This document shows, piece by piece, positions 13,562 to 16,557 of a stretch of DNA of 16,557 nt. The translations under genes and the position numbers were made by a program. The stretch's first letter is position 1, and each line of letters begins with the position of its first letter. The DNA is from an uncultured Bacilli bacterium (GTDB lineage Bacteria > Bacillota_I > Bacilli_A > RFN20 > DUOF01). The notes below the pieces were generated by a model that was not told where the DNA came from, ran no database searches, and saw only the letters and a program-made list of their open reading frames with translations. The stretch covers positions 1 through 16,557 of the forward strand of contig CAKORZ010000026.1 of NCBI GenBank assembly GCA_934101685.1, written 5' to 3'.

Positions 13562-14593
13562 ATGGAAAAGAAAAAAATATCTTCTACAAATCTAATAATA
13601 ATTTTTTTCATATCTTACTCCTTCTATACAATACAAATATTATCCCAACATTTATTTTATTTATATTCAAAAGAAGCAGTCTTCTTAACAAGTATAATGT
13701 TTACTCTTATGCCAATAGTTGCATACATAACTTGTAAAATTATTAATAAAAACAAGTTAAATAACAACATAAAATGCAATTTTTTATATAAGTCGATATC
13801 TAGTATTTATTTACTAATAACTCTAATAATATCACTAATATATATTACTAATTTAATATATATCTATTACTACCCAGAGACATTATTATTAATAATATTA
13901 TTCTTTTTATCTTTACCTCTAATATATACAATAATAAAAGGAGATTATATATTTTATTATTTAGCATCATTTTTACTTATCATAACTATCATATTTAAAT
14001 ATGTATATACAAAACATTTACCAGATATAGATATGTTTACTTTTTATAATTTTTTTAAAGTTAGTAAAAATCATATTTTACCATTAATATTACTTATCTT
14101 ACCTTTACTCTTAGAGCCATTGCTTTTAATAACTAGTCAAAAAGATATAGAAAACAAAATAAATATCAAACTAGTATTAATATTATCTATATCTTTATCA
14201 CTAGTTGGAATAACTACTAATTTAAGACAATTATTTGAGTTTGGAACTTTACTAGATAAAATAAGATTTCCTTACCTAGAAAGCATTAAAAATATAGTAG
14301 CGGGTGATTTTTTTGAAAATGTTGATTATTATTACCTATTATCAATAGCTTTTTCTATATATGCAAGAATAGGCTATTCAATAATAACTATAAAAAGATC
14401 CTTCAATTTAAATAAGATTGTAAGTATCTGTTTAATATTTGCAGTAATAATAATTGTTTACTTTGCAGAAAAAAGCATGAAGCTATATGAAAATGCATTA
14501 GAATCACTCTTATTAACCTGTTCTATATGTTTAATAATTGCTTTATTAACTCTCCCATTTATGATAAAAAGGAGGAAAAAAGCTAATGTTTGA
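13562..14593 (+). CDS. gerB: Spore germination receptor permease subunit (GerAB family)
   Basis: A 343-residue membrane protein with about ten hydrophobic helices, of the amino-acid permease-like GerAB family that forms germinant receptors in the spore inner membrane. The start EKKKISSTNLIII fits the family's usual N-terminus, and FEFGTLLDKIRFPYLES (FPYL at 236-239) is a family landmark. I place the start at 13562, with GGTGA six bases upstream. The frame is open from 13463, but the extra 33 residues have no ribosome site and no family match. It overlaps gerA by 8 bases. The operon order B-A-C differs from the A-B-C of Bacillus gerA. The germinant is unknown. Confidence 0.85.
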   Translation: MEKKKISSTNLIIIFFISYSFYTIQILSQHLFYLYSKEAVFLTSIMFTLMPIVAYITCKIINKNKLNNNIKCNFLYKSISSIYLLITLIISLIYITNLIYIYYYPETLLLIILFFLSLPLIYTIIKGDYIFYYLASFLLIITIIFKYVYTKHLPDIDMFTFYNFFKVSKNHILPLILLILPLLLEPLLLITSQKDIENKINIKLVLILSISLSLVGITTNLRQLFEFGTLLDKIRFPYLESIKNIVAGDFFENVDYYYLLSIAFSIYARIGYSIITIKRSFNLNKIVSICLIFAVIIIVYFAEKSMKLYENALESLLLTCSICLIIALLTLPFMIKRRKKANV

Positions 14594-15977
14594 AAGTGTA
14601 ACTAAAAAATTAAAAAAGAAATACAAAAATAATGAATATGTTATTTTTATGCAAATTGAAGATAATACTAATCTATTACTAATGTATAACAAAACAATGG
14701 TAAATATAGATTTATTACAAAAAAGTTTAATACCTAGTCTAATAAAGGAATCAAGTATTCACCATAAACTTGATGAAACTAATATTGTAGGAATAAAGGA
14801 AATATCTGAAAGGGATATTGATTCTGCCCTTTTTAGTGGAAGTATAATAATATATAACTATACTAATAAATCTTTCTATTCGATAAATGCTGATAATATT
14901 CCAACAAGAAGTACAAGTGACCCTATAAATGATATTTCAATTGTTGGAGCTAGAGATGCACTAGTAGAAAGCAACGAAAAAAATGTAGCATTAATTCAAA
15001 AAAGAATAAAAAGTAATGAATTAAGTATAGAGCAATATAACATAGGTAGATTAACTAACACTAATGTTGTAATGATGTATATAAATGAAACATCAAATAG
15101 TAAAATAGTAAGAAAAGTAAAAGAAACTTTAAGCAAAATAGACATTGATAGTCTAACTAATATAGGACAAATGCAATCTTTTTTAGTTAACAAAAAATCA
15201 CTAGTGCCTCTAGTAAACTATACAAGTAGACCAGATTATATTGCAGAATCTTTAATAAAAGGAAGAATAATAATATTAATAGATGGGATTCCTCTAGCTT
15301 TAATTGTACCCACTACTTTATTTTACTTTTTTGAATATCATGATTCGTTAAGTGAAAACTACTATGCTGTACTTATAGATAGAGTTATATTAGCCTTTGC
15401 CTTTTTTATAGCTGTCTTTATAGAACCTTTTATAGTAGCAGTTATTAGTTTTTATCCTGAGTTTTTTCCAGTATCTTTAATATCCACAACCATTAATGCA
15501 AGAAAAGGAATAAGAGCTTCTTTTATATCAGAAATAATCATTGTAGAAATAATCTTTCAAATATTTAGAATTGCAGGTACAAGATATACTCAAGGATTAA
15601 GTTCAAGTCTACTTGTAATAGGAAGTTTGCTTTTAGGAAGAGCAGTAATAGAAGCAGGTATACTAAGTCAAGAAGCTTTATTTGTAGGTGCTCTAAGTAT
15701 TATTGCTTGTTATGTTTTATCAAATAACAATAGTTTTAACATAAGTGTAAATATGATGAGATGGGTTATGTTAATATTTACCGTTTTATTTGGCTTTGTT
15801 GGCTCTAGTACTGCTTTTATACTTATAATGATCTATCTTTCTTCTCAAGAATCATTAGGAACACAATATATGTATCCTTTGTGCCCTATTAATTTTAAAG
15901 CACTATTAAAATCTTTAGTGCCTGTAAACTTTATAGAAAAAATATCTAAAAAGAAGAAAGGAAGTAATAAAGAATGA
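14586..15977 (+). CDS. gerA: Spore germination receptor GerA-family subunit (GerAA)
   Basis: A 463-residue subunit of the germinant receptor. The soluble N-terminal part (1-225) has the family segments VGARDALVES, LIQKRIKSNEL and the YTSRPDYIAE / KGRIIILIDGIP stretch (212-236), followed by about five or six membrane helices (236-425) and a basic tail. A strong AAAGGAGG sits inside the end of gerB, and the genes overlap, so translation is coupled. It overlaps gerC by ATGA. With gerB and gerC it makes a complete receptor set. In sporulating Bacillota such operons are expressed in the forespore; no such promoter could be recognised here. Confidence 0.95.
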   Translation: MFESVTKKLKKKYKNNEYVIFMQIEDNTNLLLMYNKTMVNIDLLQKSLIPSLIKESSIHHKLDETNIVGIKEISERDIDSALFSGSIIIYNYTNKSFYSINADNIPTRSTSDPINDISIVGARDALVESNEKNVALIQKRIKSNELSIEQYNIGRLTNTNVVMMYINETSNSKIVRKVKETLSKIDIDSLTNIGQMQSFLVNKKSLVPLVNYTSRPDYIAESLIKGRIIILIDGIPLALIVPTTLFYFFEYHDSLSENYYAVLIDRVILAFAFFIAVFIEPFIVAVISFYPEFFPVSLISTTINARKGIRASFISEIIIVEIIFQIFRIAGTRYTQGLSSSLLVIGSLLLGRAVIEAGILSQEALFVGALSIIACYVLSNNNSFNISVNMMRWVMLIFTVLFGFVGSSTAFILIMIYLSSQESLGTQYMYPLCPINFKALLKSLVPVNFIEKISKKKKGSNKE

Positions 15978-16557
15978 AAAAACTATTTATGATTGTAATT
16001 ATAATAAGTTCACTATTAACAAGTGGATGTTTTATAAAAAATAAAGATTTAGGTGAGATGTTTTTCCCAGTATCTTTAGGAATTGAATATGTAGATAATG
16101 AATATAAAATTTATATGCAGATACTAAATACCTCTACTGCCTCAGTACTAGAAGTTGAAGGCTCTCAAAATGAAACTACATTTATTGTAGTAAACTCTAA
16201 AAATAAAAATATAAGTGAAGCTTTTGATAATTTAGGTTTAAAATCAATGTCTTTAGTAAGCGCTATTAAATTAAAAACAATAATTTTTCATAAATCTATT
16301 TTTGAAGATAGTCCTCTAGATTATGAAACTATTTGCCAATACTTTGTAAATAATCCTATATTTAGAACAAAAGTACAAACTTATATCACAGATACTGAAT
16401 TAAGTAAATTTTATAATGTTAAATACATGCTTTCAGGCACAGATATTTATTCTTATTTATCTGGTAAAAATCCTAAAATATTAAGAGGAAATACCAAAAC
16501 TTCTTATTTATTAGATTCTTTAAAAAACTATTCAGATAATAAAAGAATGTATTACTT
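15974..16557 (+). CDS. gerC: Spore germination lipoprotein GerC-family subunit, partial
   Basis: The window ends inside this gene; 194 complete codons are visible of a protein normally of about 350-400 residues. The N-terminus MKKLFMIVIIISSLLTSGC is a lipoprotein signal with the lipid-modified Cys at 19. The following PVSLGIEYVDNEYKIYMQIL is the opening strand pair typical of the Ger(x)C family. The ATG overlaps the gerA stop (ATGA). It is the third subunit of the receptor, tethered to the outer face of the spore inner membrane. Confidence 0.92.
   Translation, partial: MKKLFMIVIIISSLLTSGCFIKNKDLGEMFFPVSLGIEYVDNEYKIYMQILNTSTASVLEVEGSQNETTFIVVNSKNKNISEAFDNLGLKSMSLVSAIKLKTIIFHKSIFEDSPLDYETICQYFVNNPIFRTKVQTYITDTELSKFYNVKYMLSGTDIYSYLSGKNPKILRGNTKTSYLLDSLKNYSDNKRMYY

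Overview
The window comes from a very AT-rich, low-G+C Gram-positive (Bacillota) chromosome. TGA is used as a stop (serine protease, plsC, gerA) and TGG encodes Trp, so the code is standard and not the Mycoplasma code. Shine-Dalgarno sites are strong (AGGAGG, or the shifted GGTGAT). A spore-germination receptor operon implies an endospore former or a close descendant of one. The best guess is a gut-type member of Bacilli or Clostridia with a compact AT-rich genome; the species cannot be fixed from this sequence.

Almost everything up to 13.44 kb is on the minus strand. Read 5'->3' on that strand, the order is: an SSB-like OB-fold gene, plsC, a decayed duplication zone, a NUDIX gene, an Xre repressor, a small ORF, an AAA_14/DUF4143 ATPase, rpmF, mraZ, rsmH, ftsL, a lipoprotein trypsin-like protease, two paralogous proteins (one with HELGH, one without), a class B penicillin-binding protein with a PASTA domain, a Fic protein with a winged helix, and an internally deleted AAA_14/DUF4143 pseudogene. 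From 13.56 kb the plus strand carries a gerB-gerA-gerC operon, with gerC cut by the window end.

The core (about 1.9-9.3 kb) is the start of the division and cell-wall (dcw) cluster: mraZ-rsmH-ftsL-pbp, with rpmF just upstream. mraZ has a textbook promoter followed by three 10-bp-spaced AAGTGG boxes. The unusual part is the 3.3 kb between ftsL and the pbp. It holds a secreted serine protease and a tandem pair of unknown cytoplasmic proteins; one has a gluzincin-like HExxH site and its neighbour has lost that site. Hairpins sit on or just after three successive stop codons here.

The flanks are accessory. The Fic gene has four perfect copies of a 12-bp element, one of which contains its -35 box. 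The AAA_14 ATPase promoter is bracketed by two near-identical 24-bp repeats. The Xre gene has a large inverted repeat centred on a TATAAT. The 450 bp between NUDIX and plsC are the decayed remains of a tandem duplication of the plsC-NUDIX junction. I saw no tRNA, rRNA, CRISPR array or intact insertion sequence.
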